Source: an uncultured Bradyrhizobium sp. (GTDB lineage Bacteria; Pseudomonadota; Alphaproteobacteria; Rhizobiales; Xanthobacteraceae). Taken from it: a stretch of 64,000 bases of DNA. Within the stretch, counting starts at the first letter, position 1; each line of letters starts with the position of its first letter. A program made the position numbers and the translations under genes. Below, one piece after another: positions 32,721 through 42,213 of this stretch. The notes under the pieces are model-generated. The model saw only the letters and a list, made by a program, of their open reading frames with translations, ran no database searches and was not told where the DNA came from. The DNA lies in NCBI RefSeq assembly GCF_936943645.1, contig NZ_CAKZJO010000102.1, positions 47,633-111,632 on the forward strand, given 5' to 3'.

Positions 32721-33524
32721 ATGGACGCCAAGACCCAGCAGCGGCACGCGGATACGTTTCGCGCTCTTCACAGAAAGGCGGACCCACTCGTCCTGTTCAA
32801 TGCCTGGGACGCCGCCACCGCCAAAGCCATCGCGAAATCCTCACCAGCCATCGCGACCAGCAGCGGCGCGGTGGCGGCCGCGCTCGGATACGCCGATGGG
32901 GAAAATGTCCCGCTCGATATGGTGACGGGTCTGGTGTCGCGGATCACCGCGTCTGTTGCGGTGCCGGTGTCGATCGATCTGGAGGCAGGATATGGCGACA
33001 CGCCGGATGCGGTGGCGAAGGCGGCGATCGGGATTTTGCAAGCCGGCGCCGTCGGCATCAATATCGAGGACGGGCTATCCGGAGGAAAGCGGCAGCTTGT
33101 CAGTCCCGAACAACATGCTGCGAAGATCAAAGCCGTGCGGGAGGCGGCGCAGGCCCGCGGAATTCATCTGTTCATCAACGCGAGAACCGATCCGTTCCTG
33201 CTGAAATTCGGATCGCCGGATCAATGCCTGAACGAAGCGGCCCGGCGCGCGAAGATCTACGCTGAGGCCGGCGCCGATGGAATCTTCGTCCCGGGCCTCA
33301 CCGACCTCGCGCTCATCGAGGGGTTCGTCCAGCTCACGCCTCTGCCGGTCAACATCATGGTGACGCAAGGCCTTCCCTCAATCACGGATCTCGCCCGCGT
33401 CGGCGTTCGGCGGGTGAGCCTCGGGCCATGGCCGATGATCGCGGCGATGCGCGTCATCGCGGAGGCCGCGGCCGGCGTCGTCACGAGCAAGCGATACGGC
33501 ACGTTCCTGCAGCCGAATTCTTGA
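32721..33524 (+). CDS. Isocitrate lyase/PEP mutase superfamily protein
   Basis: This 267-residue TIM-barrel enzyme has the opening LFNAWDAATAKAIAKS, the metal/substrate strand SIDLEAGYGD, and the INIEDG and INARTDPFL motifs of the superfamily. Members cleave or form C-C bonds at alpha-oxo/carboxylate substrates (2-methylisocitrate lyase, oxaloacetate decarboxylase) or rearrange phosphonates. The short form seen here has no established function. It is in line with the hydrolase gene upstream. Confidence 0.87.
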   Translation: MDAKTQQRHADTFRALHRKADPLVLFNAWDAATAKAIAKSSPAIATSSGAVAAALGYADGENVPLDMVTGLVSRITASVAVPVSIDLEAGYGDTPDAVAKAAIGILQAGAVGINIEDGLSGGKRQLVSPEQHAAKIKAVREAAQARGIHLFINARTDPFLLKFGSPDQCLNEAARRAKIYAEAGADGIFVPGLTDLALIEGFVQLTPLPVNIMVTQGLPSITDLARVGVRRVSLGPWPMIAAMRVIAEAAAGVVTSKRYGTFLQPNS

Positions 33525-33581
33525 GGAAGGACCTCACCACCCAGCATTCCAACTCGATCGCAGAACGGCAGAGCTCACCGA

Positions 33582-33971
33582 CTATAGACCGAGAACCGAC
33601 TTGACCGATCCGGCTTCGCTGAACGACCAGTCGATGGGCTTGTTCTCGGTCAAGAAGACAATTGAATTTGCCGGATCAAAGCCGATCTCGGCCAACCGGC
33701 TGCGAACATCCTTGTACAAGGCTTCCTTTTGCGCGTCGGAGCGGCCCGCAAGCAAGGTGATTTCGATGATGACGGTCGAGCCCGGATCGCGGCGTCCCAA
33801 GAACGTCGGATGGCAGATCATCTCGCCCGGGGGATGCCGCGAGATCAGGCAAAAGTCGTCGTCCGGGTTGACGCCGCAGGTCGCCACGAGGCTTGCATGG
33901 AGGCACGCGTTGATTGCGTGGCACGTCTCAATTGCCAAAGCCTGCGGAACGTGAAGTCGGTTGAATGGCAT
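33582..33971 (-). CDS. Tautomerase-family protein with N-terminal proline
   Basis: This 129-residue protein begins MPFNRLHVP. Removal of Met leaves Pro1, the catalytic base of the tautomerase superfamily, which is why the start at 33971 is chosen over one three codons upstream. GAGGC precedes it. VIIEITLLAGRSDAQKEALY and RLAEIGFDPANSIVFLTE match the Tautomerase_2-type proteins. It converges with the PEP-mutase-like gene. It may take part in a small aromatic or dicarboxylate pathway, but the substrate is not visible. Confidence 0.85.
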   Translation of the reverse strand: MPFNRLHVPQALAIETCHAINACLHASLVATCGVNPDDDFCLISRHPPGEMICHPTFLGRRDPGSTVIIEITLLAGRSDAQKEALYKDVRSRLAEIGFDPANSIVFLTENKPIDWSFSEAGSVKSVLGL

Positions 33972-34069
33972 TTGCCTCACTCAGTCGAATACCCTCGCCC
34001 ATTAGCAGGAAATATCCGATCTGAGAACGTGCCCGGCGAAGCCGGCTTTCGAAGCGGCAGGTGCCGGGC

Positions 34070-36670
34070 CTATGCCGACCGCTTCACCGTGGCGCGTCCC
34101 GCCGCCACGTCCAGCCGTCCCAGCATCGCCCTCGCCTGCTCGGCGCAATGCTCGATCAGCCAGCGCTCGAAGGCGACGGGGGCGAGCGCGGGGGCGTAGA
34201 GGAAGCCTTGCACGACGTCGCAGCCAAGCTCGGCCAGCGTCCTGCGCTGGCCCTCGGTCTCGACGCCTTCGGCGACGACGGTCATGCCGAGGCCCTGGCC
34301 GACGCGCACCACGGCGGTGGCGATGGCGAGCGCGCCAGCGTCACGCTCGATGTCGCGCATGAAGCTGCGGTCGATCTTGAGCTCCCGGATCGGCAGGTGC
34401 GCGAGCCGGCTGAGGCTTGAATAGCCGGTGCCGAAATCGTCGACCGCAAGCCCGACGCCGAGCTCGCGGATCGCGTTCATCGTCTCGAGCGCGGCGACGC
34501 TGTCCTGCATGAACGCGCCTTCGGTGATCTCGAGCATGAGGACGTCCGCCGGCAGATCGTGTTCGGCAAGGATGTCCTTGAGCCGCGCGGCCAGCGTGAC
34601 GTTGCGGAAATTGATCGGCGACAGGTTCACCGACACGGATGGAATATTGAGCCCGGCGCTGCGCCAGCTCGCCATCTGGCGGCAGGCCTCGCGCACCGAC
34701 CACAGGCCGATCTGCTCGATCAGGCCGCACTCCTCGGCGAGCGGGATGAACTTTGCCGGCGAGACGTCGCCGAGCACGGCATCATGCCAGCGGGCCAGTG
34801 CCTCGACGCCGTGGATCGCGCCGTCGCAGCTGCGGATCTGCGGCTGGTAGCTGAGGGTCAGCGCGCCTTCCGCGATGGCGCGGCGAAGCGCGGCGATCAG
34901 CGCCAGACGCTGCTCGGTGAGGCCGTTCATCTCGGCGCTGTACATGCGATGGGTCGAGCGTCCCGCCTGCTTGGCCATGTACATGGCGGCGTCGGCCTGC
35001 TGCATCAGAGTGTCGATGTCGGTGGCATGATCGGGATAGAGGCTGATGCCGATGCTGGCCGACATCGGCATCAGCTTCGAGCCGAGCCGCAAGGGCGCAG
35101 CCAGCGCCTCGGTGATCCCGGCCGCGACGCGCTCGGCGCTCTCGGCGTTGCGTTGCGGCAGCAGGATGACGAACTCGTCGCCGCCGAGCCGCCCCAGCAT
35201 GTCCTCGGGGCCGATCTGCTCGCGCAGGCGCTGGGCGAGCTGGATCAGGAGCTCGTCGCCGGCGGCATGACCCAGCGTGTCGTTGACATCCTTGAAATGA
35301 TCGACGTCGAGGAAGGCCAGCGCCACGTGGCTGCCGGTCGGGCAGGCATCGATCGCCGTGGTGATCAGGTGCCGCAGCTGGGCACGGTTCGGAAGGCCGG
35401 TGAGGATGTCGTGATAGGCAAGCCGCGCGATCTCGGCGCGCGCTTCCTTGCGCTCGATCGCGAAGGCGCCGAGGTTGACGCAGGCATCGACGATGCGCCG
35501 GTGCCATTTGCTCGGCGCGCGGGACTCCCGATAGTAGAAGGCGAAGGTCGCGATGACCCGGCCGTCCTTGGCCTTGATCGGCGTCGACCAGCAGGCGCGC
35601 AGGCCGACTTCCAGCGGCATTGCCTTGTAGGGCTGCCAGCGCGGATCGGTCTCGAGGTCCGTCGCCAGCACCGGCTCGCCGTAGAAAGCCGCAGTCCCGC
35701 AGGAGCCGACATTGGGGCCGATCGCGATGCCATCCAGCGCGCGCGAATAGTCCTCGGGCAGGCTGGGACCGCCGAGCGGATGCACCAGGCCCGCGGCATC
35801 GACATGCAGCAGAGAGCAGACGACATCGGGAGCGATCTGCTCGACGCGGCGGCAGAGCCTGTCGGCGATGTCGGTGATCGGGACTTCGTCCGCGAGCGAG
35901 CTCATGATGAGCTGCTGCAACGAGCGCAGCTGCTTGGTCTCGGTGATGTCCTCGAGCAGCGCGAAGATGTGCTTGACCCGGCCCTTCTTGTCGCGGAAGG
36001 CGTCGATCCGGGCGCAGACCCAGATCTCCTCGCCGTCCTTGTCGTAGGCGAGCACTTCAGTTTCGCCGCGGCGACCGCCATGCAACAGGCGCTGGACCAG
36101 CTTGGCGACCGCCTTGCGGTCGGTGTGGCAGCCGGCAATCAGCTCACCTGCACGGCGGCCCTCGGCCTCGGTGCTGGTGTAGCCGAACAGCGTCGTGAAG
36201 GCCGAGTTGACGTAGACGATGTTCTGGTCGGTGTCCGTGATGATCACCGCCCGGTTGGTCTGATCGGAGACGGCATGAAGAAGCCCGATTCTGACGCGGC
36301 GCTCGGCTTCGCCGGTGACGTCGCGCGCGAATACGAGGCGGTAGGTGGCGCCCTCACGCACGATGGACGACAGCGATATGGCCGCGCGGACCCGACTTCC
36401 GTCGTGCCGCACGAGGCTGATCTCATCGCGGAACTCCGAGGCCCGATCGGCCTGAAGGCATTTGAGCGTGAGAATGCCGACATCGGCGCCGAGCACGTCG
36501 GCGCGGGCAAGCTTCCAGATCCGCTCGGCCGCGGCATTGAAGTGGACGATGCGACCGTCCTCACCGACGATGACGACGCCGTCGTCCGCCCGATCGAGCG
36601 CAGCCAACAGAACTTCCGGCATTTCGATCGCAGGGCAATCGCGAGCGGACATCATTCGACCCAGGAACAT
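34070..36670 (-). CDS. PAS-PAS-GAF-GGDEF-EAL cyclic-di-GMP protein
   Basis: This 866-residue cytoplasmic signalling protein has PAS domains at about 18-125 and 135-250, GAF at about 255-405, a diguanylate cyclase domain with intact GGDEF (496-500), and a phosphodiesterase domain with intact EAL (623-625) and downstream DDFGTGYSSLSRL. Both output domains look catalytically competent. The layout and the EAL sequence resemble E. coli DosP, but I see no histidine at the haem-ligand position in the first PAS (the segment LKCLQADRASEF replaces it), so oxygen sensing cannot be assumed. Confidence 0.92.
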   Translation of the reverse strand: MFLGRMMSARDCPAIEMPEVLLAALDRADDGVVIVGEDGRIVHFNAAAERIWKLARADVLGADVGILTLKCLQADRASEFRDEISLVRHDGSRVRAAISLSSIVREGATYRLVFARDVTGEAERRVRIGLLHAVSDQTNRAVIITDTDQNIVYVNSAFTTLFGYTSTEAEGRRAGELIAGCHTDRKAVAKLVQRLLHGGRRGETEVLAYDKDGEEIWVCARIDAFRDKKGRVKHIFALLEDITETKQLRSLQQLIMSSLADEVPITDIADRLCRRVEQIAPDVVCSLLHVDAAGLVHPLGGPSLPEDYSRALDGIAIGPNVGSCGTAAFYGEPVLATDLETDPRWQPYKAMPLEVGLRACWSTPIKAKDGRVIATFAFYYRESRAPSKWHRRIVDACVNLGAFAIERKEARAEIARLAYHDILTGLPNRAQLRHLITTAIDACPTGSHVALAFLDVDHFKDVNDTLGHAAGDELLIQLAQRLREQIGPEDMLGRLGGDEFVILLPQRNAESAERVAAGITEALAAPLRLGSKLMPMSASIGISLYPDHATDIDTLMQQADAAMYMAKQAGRSTHRMYSAEMNGLTEQRLALIAALRRAIAEGALTLSYQPQIRSCDGAIHGVEALARWHDAVLGDVSPAKFIPLAEECGLIEQIGLWSVREACRQMASWRSAGLNIPSVSVNLSPINFRNVTLAARLKDILAEHDLPADVLMLEITEGAFMQDSVAALETMNAIRELGVGLAVDDFGTGYSSLSRLAHLPIRELKIDRSFMRDIERDAGALAIATAVVRVGQGLGMTVVAEGVETEGQRRTLAELGCDVVQGFLYAPALAPVAFERWLIEHCAEQARAMLGRLDVAAGRATVKRSA

Positions 36671-36805
36671 CTCAACGATATGACAATGTCACGAGCCTAA
36701 CGCTGCGGTGGTGTCCAAGAGGTTGGCGCCCTCCGGTAGCCGCCTACCAAGATGCGGGATGCTTAAGATTGCGCGAAGAAGTGCTACGGCATTTGGCAGG
36801 ACGTT

Positions 36806-38113
36806 CTACGGCGTTGTTCCGCCGGTTCCCGACTGGAGCTTGGGCAGCCGGCCCGCGACGGCCCGCACCTTCCCCGGCGATGCCTGCCAGATCGCGAGCG
36901 CCGACAATCCGCTCACGACCATCGCGATGCCGAACGCGAGCGTGTAGTCGCCGGCGCGATCATAGAGCAGGCCGGTCACCCACGGTCCGGCCGCACCGCC
37001 CGCCAGCGCCGCCAGCATGATCGTGCCGAAGATGCTGCCCTGGTGCTTGCCCTGGAAAATCTCGAACACCACCGCGCCCATGATCGAGGTGAGGCCGTAG
37101 CCGAGCGCTCCTTGCGCGAACACCATGACGTAGACGAGCCAGAGCGACGGTTGATACTTCAAGGCGATCAGCGCGGCGAAGCAGATGACGAAGCCCGCGC
37201 AACTGATCGCCCAGACCCATTCGCGTCCGATGCGGTCGGAGATATGGCCCAGCACGATCTGGCCGGGAATGCCAAGCAGGCTGACGACGCCGAGCGCCCA
37301 CACCGCGACGGAAGAGCTGAAGCCGATGTCGAGCAGGAATTTGGTCTGATGCACCTGCACCGCGTACCAGATGTACAGGCCGGAGAAATAGCCGACCGCG
37401 ATCCACCAGAAGCGCGCGGTCCCGACGGCGCGTTTCAGCGTCCATTCGGTATTGACCCAATCGGGATCGACGATGTTGGAGACCGGCTGGGCCCCGCCCG
37501 CAGCCGGCGCGGCATCGCCGTCCGGTTCGAGGCCGATGTCCTGCGGGCGCTTGTGCAGCAGCAAATTGACCGGCGCCAGCACCACCAGGATGAGCAGGCC
37601 CATCGCGGTGCAGGCGGTGCGCCAGCCGGTCTGCTCGATCATGTGCTGCACCCATGGCAGCAGCGTCACCGAGCCGATGCCGACGCCGGCAAAGGCGATG
37701 CCGATGGCGAAGCCGCGCTTGCGGATGAACCAGTTCGGCAGGAACAGCGACTGGCCGGAATAGCCGAGACACACCGAGCCGGCACCGACCATGACGCCGA
37801 TGGTGACGTAGAGATGCCAGGGCGCGCTGGTGAGCGGCGCCAGCAGCAGCCCGCCGCCCATCAGCAGCACACCGAGTTCCATCACCGCGCGCGGACCGGC
37901 GCGGTCCATCAGGCGGCCGATCAACGGGCTGACCACGCCCGACACGACGAAGCCGAAGGAGAAGGCGCCCGCGGTGACGCCGCGCTCCCAGCCAAATTCG
38001 GAGATGATGGGCGGAAAGAACAGCGAGAAGGCGGTGCGCGCGTTTACGCCGATCGCCATGGTGACGAAGGTCACGGCGACCACGACCCAGCCGTAAAAAA
38101 ACGGAAGCCGCAT
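36806..38113 (-). CDS. MFS transporter, oxalate/formate-antiporter-like group
   Basis: This 435-residue protein has twelve predicted membrane segments. The opening FFYGWVVVAVTFVTMAIG and FSLFFPPIISEFGW are characteristic of the monocarboxylate/OFA branch, with the MFS A-motif GRLMDRAGPR after helix 2. A hydrophilic loop of about 30 residues separates the halves. The substrate is probably a small carboxylate, by family only. It lies between two c-di-GMP genes on the same strand, with 135 and 209 bases of spacing, so coupling to them is not indicated. Confidence 0.88.
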   Translation of the reverse strand: MRLPFFYGWVVVAVTFVTMAIGVNARTAFSLFFPPIISEFGWERGVTAGAFSFGFVVSGVVSPLIGRLMDRAGPRAVMELGVLLMGGGLLLAPLTSAPWHLYVTIGVMVGAGSVCLGYSGQSLFLPNWFIRKRGFAIGIAFAGVGIGSVTLLPWVQHMIEQTGWRTACTAMGLLILVVLAPVNLLLHKRPQDIGLEPDGDAAPAAGGAQPVSNIVDPDWVNTEWTLKRAVGTARFWWIAVGYFSGLYIWYAVQVHQTKFLLDIGFSSSVAVWALGVVSLLGIPGQIVLGHISDRIGREWVWAISCAGFVICFAALIALKYQPSLWLVYVMVFAQGALGYGLTSIMGAVVFEIFQGKHQGSIFGTIMLAALAGGAAGPWVTGLLYDRAGDYTLAFGIAMVVSGLSALAIWQASPGKVRAVAGRLPKLQSGTGGTTP

Positions 38114-38239
38114 GATGTGATTGTTTCACCCCTAGATGGTTCTACCGACCATCTTGGGATGATCGGGTCAAGCGCTTTCGCACGTGACCGATGACCTGGA
38201 TGCAGACGCTTCCACAACGTCATTGCCACTTGGCACCAA

Positions 38240-38276
38240 GAACGTGGATGCCCGGGACAAGCCCGGGCATGACGAT
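38240..38276. repeat. Short copy of the ATGCCCGGG palindromic repeat
   Basis: ATGCCCGGG (38248-38256) and CCCGGGCAT (38262-38270) form a perfect hairpin around ACAAG, flanked by AGAACGTGG and GACGAT. It corresponds to half of the longer copies at 48033-48157 and 61279-61360. It sits between the GGDEF-EAL gene end and the MFS gene start. Confidence 0.8.
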
Positions 38277-38322
38277 CTTTTGTTCAAGCACCAAGAATTC
38301 AAGGATCAGGAAGGCGACGCGC

Positions 38323-40752
38323 TCAGGCCGCGTCGCGCCGCGACCGTTTGACGGGAGCGTCGAACAATATCCGCTCGATCGGGTGCGGGCGGCCGAACAG
38401 ATAGCCTTGCGCGTAGTTGACACCGAGCGCCTTCAGCCGCTCGTACTCCTCGCGGGTCTCGACGCCCTCGGCGGTGACCGACATATCGAGCCCGCGCGCC
38501 AGGGTCACGATCGAGGAGATGATGGCGGAAGAGCGCGGCTGATGCGTGAGGTTGCGGATGAAGGATTTGTCGATCTTGATCTTGTCGAACGGGAACGTCG
38601 TCAGATAGCTCAGCGACGAATAACCGGTGCCGAAATCGTCGAGCGCGAGCTCGATGCCGAGCTGCTTCAGGCGCTGCATGAAGGCGAGGTTTTCGACGCC
38701 GCGCTCCAGCAGCACGGATTCCGTGATCTCGATCTCCAGCCGTTGCGGCGACAATCCGGAATCGGTGAGCGCCGCGCAGATCACGTCGAACAGTTCGGCT
38801 TCCTTGAACTGGATCGGCGACAGGTTGACCGCGACGGCGAGGTCCGATGGCCAGCCGGCCGCATCCTCGCAGGCGCGCCGCAGCACGAATTCGCCGAGCG
38901 GCACGATCAGCCCGGTTTCCTCCGCCAGCGAAATGAACTGGTCCGGCGGGATCAGGCCGCGTACCGGATGCCGCCAGCGCACCAAGGCTTCGAAGCCGCG
39001 TCGCGCGCCACTGAGGGCGTCGATGAACGGCTGGTAGTGCACCTCCAGCTGGCACTGTGCGATGGCGTCGCGCAGATCCCCTTCCAGCGTGTTGCGGGCT
39101 TCCAGCTCGGCCGACATCGCCTCGTCGTAGATGGTGAAGCAGTTGCGGCCCGCCGATTTCGAGCGATAGAGCGCAAGGTCCGCCTTCTTCAGGAGCTGCT
39201 CCTGATCGCTGCCGTGATCCGGCGCGATGGCGATGCCGATGCTGGTGCCGATCTCGACGCGGTGACCGGGCAGCAGGAACGGCTCGGTCAGGAGCTTTGC
39301 GATCCGTGCCGCAAGCTCGGTCGAGCAGGCGCGCTGATCGTCGCCGGCTTCCTGGATGATGGCGAACTCGTCGCCGCCGAGCCGCGCCAGCACGTCGCGC
39401 GCGCGCACTGCGGATCGCAGCCGCTGCGCCACCTGGCGCAGCAGCGCATCACCGGCGCCGTGACCCAGGGAGTCGTTGACGTTCTTGAAGCGATCGAGGT
39501 CGAGCATCAGGATCGCGAACGGCAGGCCGCGCACGCCGAGCTGGCTGTTCATCTCGTCGAGCCGGCTGAGAAAGAAGGCGCGGTTGGGCAATCCGGTCAG
39601 GATGTCGGTCTGGGCAAGCTCGAGCACGCGCCGATTGGCCAGCGACAGGCGCCGCGAATTGCGGCTGGCGAGCATGAGATAGGTCGCGAGCGACAGCGTC
39701 AGCAGCATGCCGACGATCAGCACCGCGACGGCGCGATCGTACGTCGTCTCCAGCGGACCACCGGCGGTCGGCACCGCACGCACCTGCCAATCGGTATCGC
39801 CGATCTTGAGGCTGCCCGACCAATGCAGCGCCCGCGCGACATCCCGCATCGACTGCGGCGCCGTGGCCGACGACGCGTAATCCGGCAACATCTGCTCCAG
39901 GCTGACGATCTGCGCCGTGAACGGCGGGTAGATGTTCATGCTGACCGCGGGGCTTGCACCGGTGGTCACGCGAATGCCCTGAATTAGCAACGGCAGATCG
40001 AAGATGCCGACCACGAAGCCGGCGAGATTGCGGCGCCGATCCGCAACCGTTTCACGCGACGTCCCCTTGGCGTAGATGGGAACGGCAACGAGGACATCGG
40101 GCAGCCGGCCGCCCTCCCTCGGCTCGAACAGGCGCGTGCGAATGGCTGCGACCCGGTCGTTGTCGCGCGCGCGCTCGAGCACGGCGCGGCGCTCCGGAAC
40201 GGTGGCATAGTCCATGCCGTAGACCGGCGAAGTCTTCGGCTGGGTCGAGTAGAACACCGGGAAATATTCATCGCCCTGCGGCGCGGTCACGAAGCGCTCG
40301 CCCTGCAGCGATTTGATGCGATAGCCGGAGACGCCGTCGGTGATCGCCGCGGCCTCGTATTCGGCGCGCTCCTTGCGGTTGACGCGCGGCAGCCAGGCAA
40401 TGCGCAGCATGCCGGGATGGCGCTCGAACAGGCGGGCACTGAAGGTCTCGAATTCGTTGCGGCTGACTTCGTCGTTGGTCGATTCGAACAGCGTGCGCAG
40501 CGCGACCAGCCTGGAAATGTATTCGCCCATGCCGTTCTGCATGACGATCGCTTCGGTCTCGGCCGCGTTCTCGAACTCGATCCTGTTGACGCGATCCTCC
40601 CACCGCGCCACGGCGGCCGCACCCGCAACCGAGAACAGAAGACCGACGGCGACCGCGACGAGCGCAGGCCGATAGAGTCCGAGCAGCGGCGCGACACGCC
40701 ACCATCCGGTCATACGCCTCCGATCCTGATCGTTCTGATCGCGATCGCCCAT
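38323..40752 (-). CDS. CHASE-GGDEF-EAL membrane cyclic-di-GMP protein
   Basis: This 809-residue protein has a membrane segment at about 28-48, a periplasmic CHASE domain (about 75-300, with MLRIAWLPRVNRKERAEYE and VFYSTQP), and a second membrane segment at about 342-362. It continues with GGDEF (intact, 459-463) and EAL (FEALVRW, 588-590, with LALDDFGTGYSSLSYL). It should sense an external ligand and make or break c-di-GMP. An ATG at 40713 directly behind GGAGGCGT is an alternative start. A solute-binding protein gene is divergent, 287 bases away. Confidence 0.92.
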   Translation of the reverse strand: MGDRDQNDQDRRRMTGWWRVAPLLGLYRPALVAVAVGLLFSVAGAAAVARWEDRVNRIEFENAAETEAIVMQNGMGEYISRLVALRTLFESTNDEVSRNEFETFSARLFERHPGMLRIAWLPRVNRKERAEYEAAAITDGVSGYRIKSLQGERFVTAPQGDEYFPVFYSTQPKTSPVYGMDYATVPERRAVLERARDNDRVAAIRTRLFEPREGGRLPDVLVAVPIYAKGTSRETVADRRRNLAGFVVGIFDLPLLIQGIRVTTGASPAVSMNIYPPFTAQIVSLEQMLPDYASSATAPQSMRDVARALHWSGSLKIGDTDWQVRAVPTAGGPLETTYDRAVAVLIVGMLLTLSLATYLMLASRNSRRLSLANRRVLELAQTDILTGLPNRAFFLSRLDEMNSQLGVRGLPFAILMLDLDRFKNVNDSLGHGAGDALLRQVAQRLRSAVRARDVLARLGGDEFAIIQEAGDDQRACSTELAARIAKLLTEPFLLPGHRVEIGTSIGIAIAPDHGSDQEQLLKKADLALYRSKSAGRNCFTIYDEAMSAELEARNTLEGDLRDAIAQCQLEVHYQPFIDALSGARRGFEALVRWRHPVRGLIPPDQFISLAEETGLIVPLGEFVLRRACEDAAGWPSDLAVAVNLSPIQFKEAELFDVICAALTDSGLSPQRLEIEITESVLLERGVENLAFMQRLKQLGIELALDDFGTGYSSLSYLTTFPFDKIKIDKSFIRNLTHQPRSSAIISSIVTLARGLDMSVTAEGVETREEYERLKALGVNYAQGYLFGRPHPIERILFDAPVKRSRRDAA

Positions 40753-41039
40753 CTTGAAGCCGCCGTCCCCTATCCGCGACGAACCGAACCTCTGGTTGAG
40801 GTACCGGCGCGGCTATCGGAACAAGACCGCGGTTAAGAACTGCACAATTTCGAAACCCGGCGGCTCCGCATTGCTCGGCTTAGTTAACGATTGCCCTGCG
40901 AATTACCGGAGTCTGGAGATAAGTTGCCGGTTTTCCCCGAAGTCTTACGGGGCGTGTTTGCAGCAGGGAATTAGCGTCCTGTTCAGCCTCGCAGACCTAT
41001 CGTTCCTGCAACCGCATCCAGCATCCGGCAACCATTTCC

Positions 41040-42206
41040 ATGACTCGCTCGCGATCAGCGACTTATGTCGCCTTGACCATCGCATTGCTGTCCGCAGCGC
41101 TGCTGCCGGCCAAGAGCGACGAGGCCGGCGTCAGCGAGGATGCGATCCTGTTCGGCCAGGCTGCCGCGCTGGAAGGCCCCTCCTCCGCGCTCGGACAGCG
41201 CATGCGGCAAGGCATCGTCGCGGCATTCACCGAGATCAATGCCAGGGGCGGCGTTCACGGCCGCAAGCTTCAGCTCATCAGCCGTGACGACGGCTACGAT
41301 CCCGACCGCTCGGTGGCGCAGACGCTGCACCTCATCGAGAACGACAAGGTGTTTGCGCTGATCGGCGCGGTGGGCACGCCGACCGCGATGGCGACCATTC
41401 CGATCACCAGTGCCAGGAACGTTCCCTTCATCGGTCCGTTCAGCGGCGCCGAATTTCTGCGCGACCTCGAGCTCGCGAACGTCATCAACATCCGCGCGAG
41501 CTATGGCGCGGAGGCCGAAGCGTGGATCAAGCACCTCACCGAGGACCGCCACTTCACCCGCATCGCCATCTTCTACCAGGACGATTCCTTCGGCCGCGAC
41601 GGTCTGGTCGGCGTCAAGCGCGCGCTCGCCAAGCGCGGCCTGGAGCTTGCTGCCGAAGGCACGTTCGAGCGCAACACCCGCGCGGTCAAGGCCGCCTGGC
41701 GGATGATCAAGCGCGCCGAACCCGAGGCCGTCGTGATGGTCGGGACTTACGGGCCCAGCGCCGAGTTCATCAAGCTGGCGCATCGCAGCGGCTTCTATCC
41801 GACCTTCGTCAACGTCTCCTTCGTCGGCGCCAATGCGCTCGCCAAGGAGCTCGGTCCCGAGGGTGAAGGCGTCATCGTCTCCCAGGTCGTGCCGTTTCCA
41901 TGGGATCGCTCGCTCAGGCTCGTCGCCGACTACCAGGCGGCGCAGAAGGCGTTCGACCCGACGCTGACGCCGGACTTCGTGTCGCTGGAAGGCTATCTCT
42001 CCGGCCGGCTCGCGGCCGCGGCGCTGGAGATGGCCGGACCGAAACCGACCCGCGCGAGCCTGCTCCGCGCCATCAACGACGTCGGGCGCTTCGACATCAG
42101 CGGCAGCACCGTCACCGTCGGCATGCGCACGTTCGACACGCCGCCAAAAGTGTTTTTGACGGTGATTCAGAAGGACGGAACTTTCAAGGCGGTGGACCGG
42201 CTGTAG
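41040..42206 (+). CDS. LivJ-type periplasmic binding protein, orphan
   Basis: This 388-residue type-I periplasmic binding protein of the branched-chain amino acid/urea/amide group has a signal peptide (YVALTIALLSAALLPAKS) and the typical openings FGQAAALEGPSSALG and ARGGVHGRKLQLISRDDGYDP. YDDSFG-like YQDDSFGRDGL also fits. No permease or ATPase genes are adjacent. It is divergent from the CHASE-GGDEF-EAL gene, so it may feed ligand information to that sensor, or serve a transporter encoded elsewhere. The 287-base gap upstream contains no obvious gene. Confidence 0.9.
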   Translation: MTRSRSATYVALTIALLSAALLPAKSDEAGVSEDAILFGQAAALEGPSSALGQRMRQGIVAAFTEINARGGVHGRKLQLISRDDGYDPDRSVAQTLHLIENDKVFALIGAVGTPTAMATIPITSARNVPFIGPFSGAEFLRDLELANVINIRASYGAEAEAWIKHLTEDRHFTRIAIFYQDDSFGRDGLVGVKRALAKRGLELAAEGTFERNTRAVKAAWRMIKRAEPEAVVMVGTYGPSAEFIKLAHRSGFYPTFVNVSFVGANALAKELGPEGEGVIVSQVVPFPWDRSLRLVADYQAAQKAFDPTLTPDFVSLEGYLSGRLAAAALEMAGPKPTRASLLRAINDVGRFDISGSTVTVGMRTFDTPPKVFLTVIQKDGTFKAVDRL

Positions 42207-42213
42207 GGCCGCT

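Noticed and set aside
34559..36700. Long plus-strand frame opposite the PAS-GGDEF-EAL gene
   Set aside because: Antisense shadow; no start signal or motif, while the minus strand has intact GGDEF and EAL motifs.
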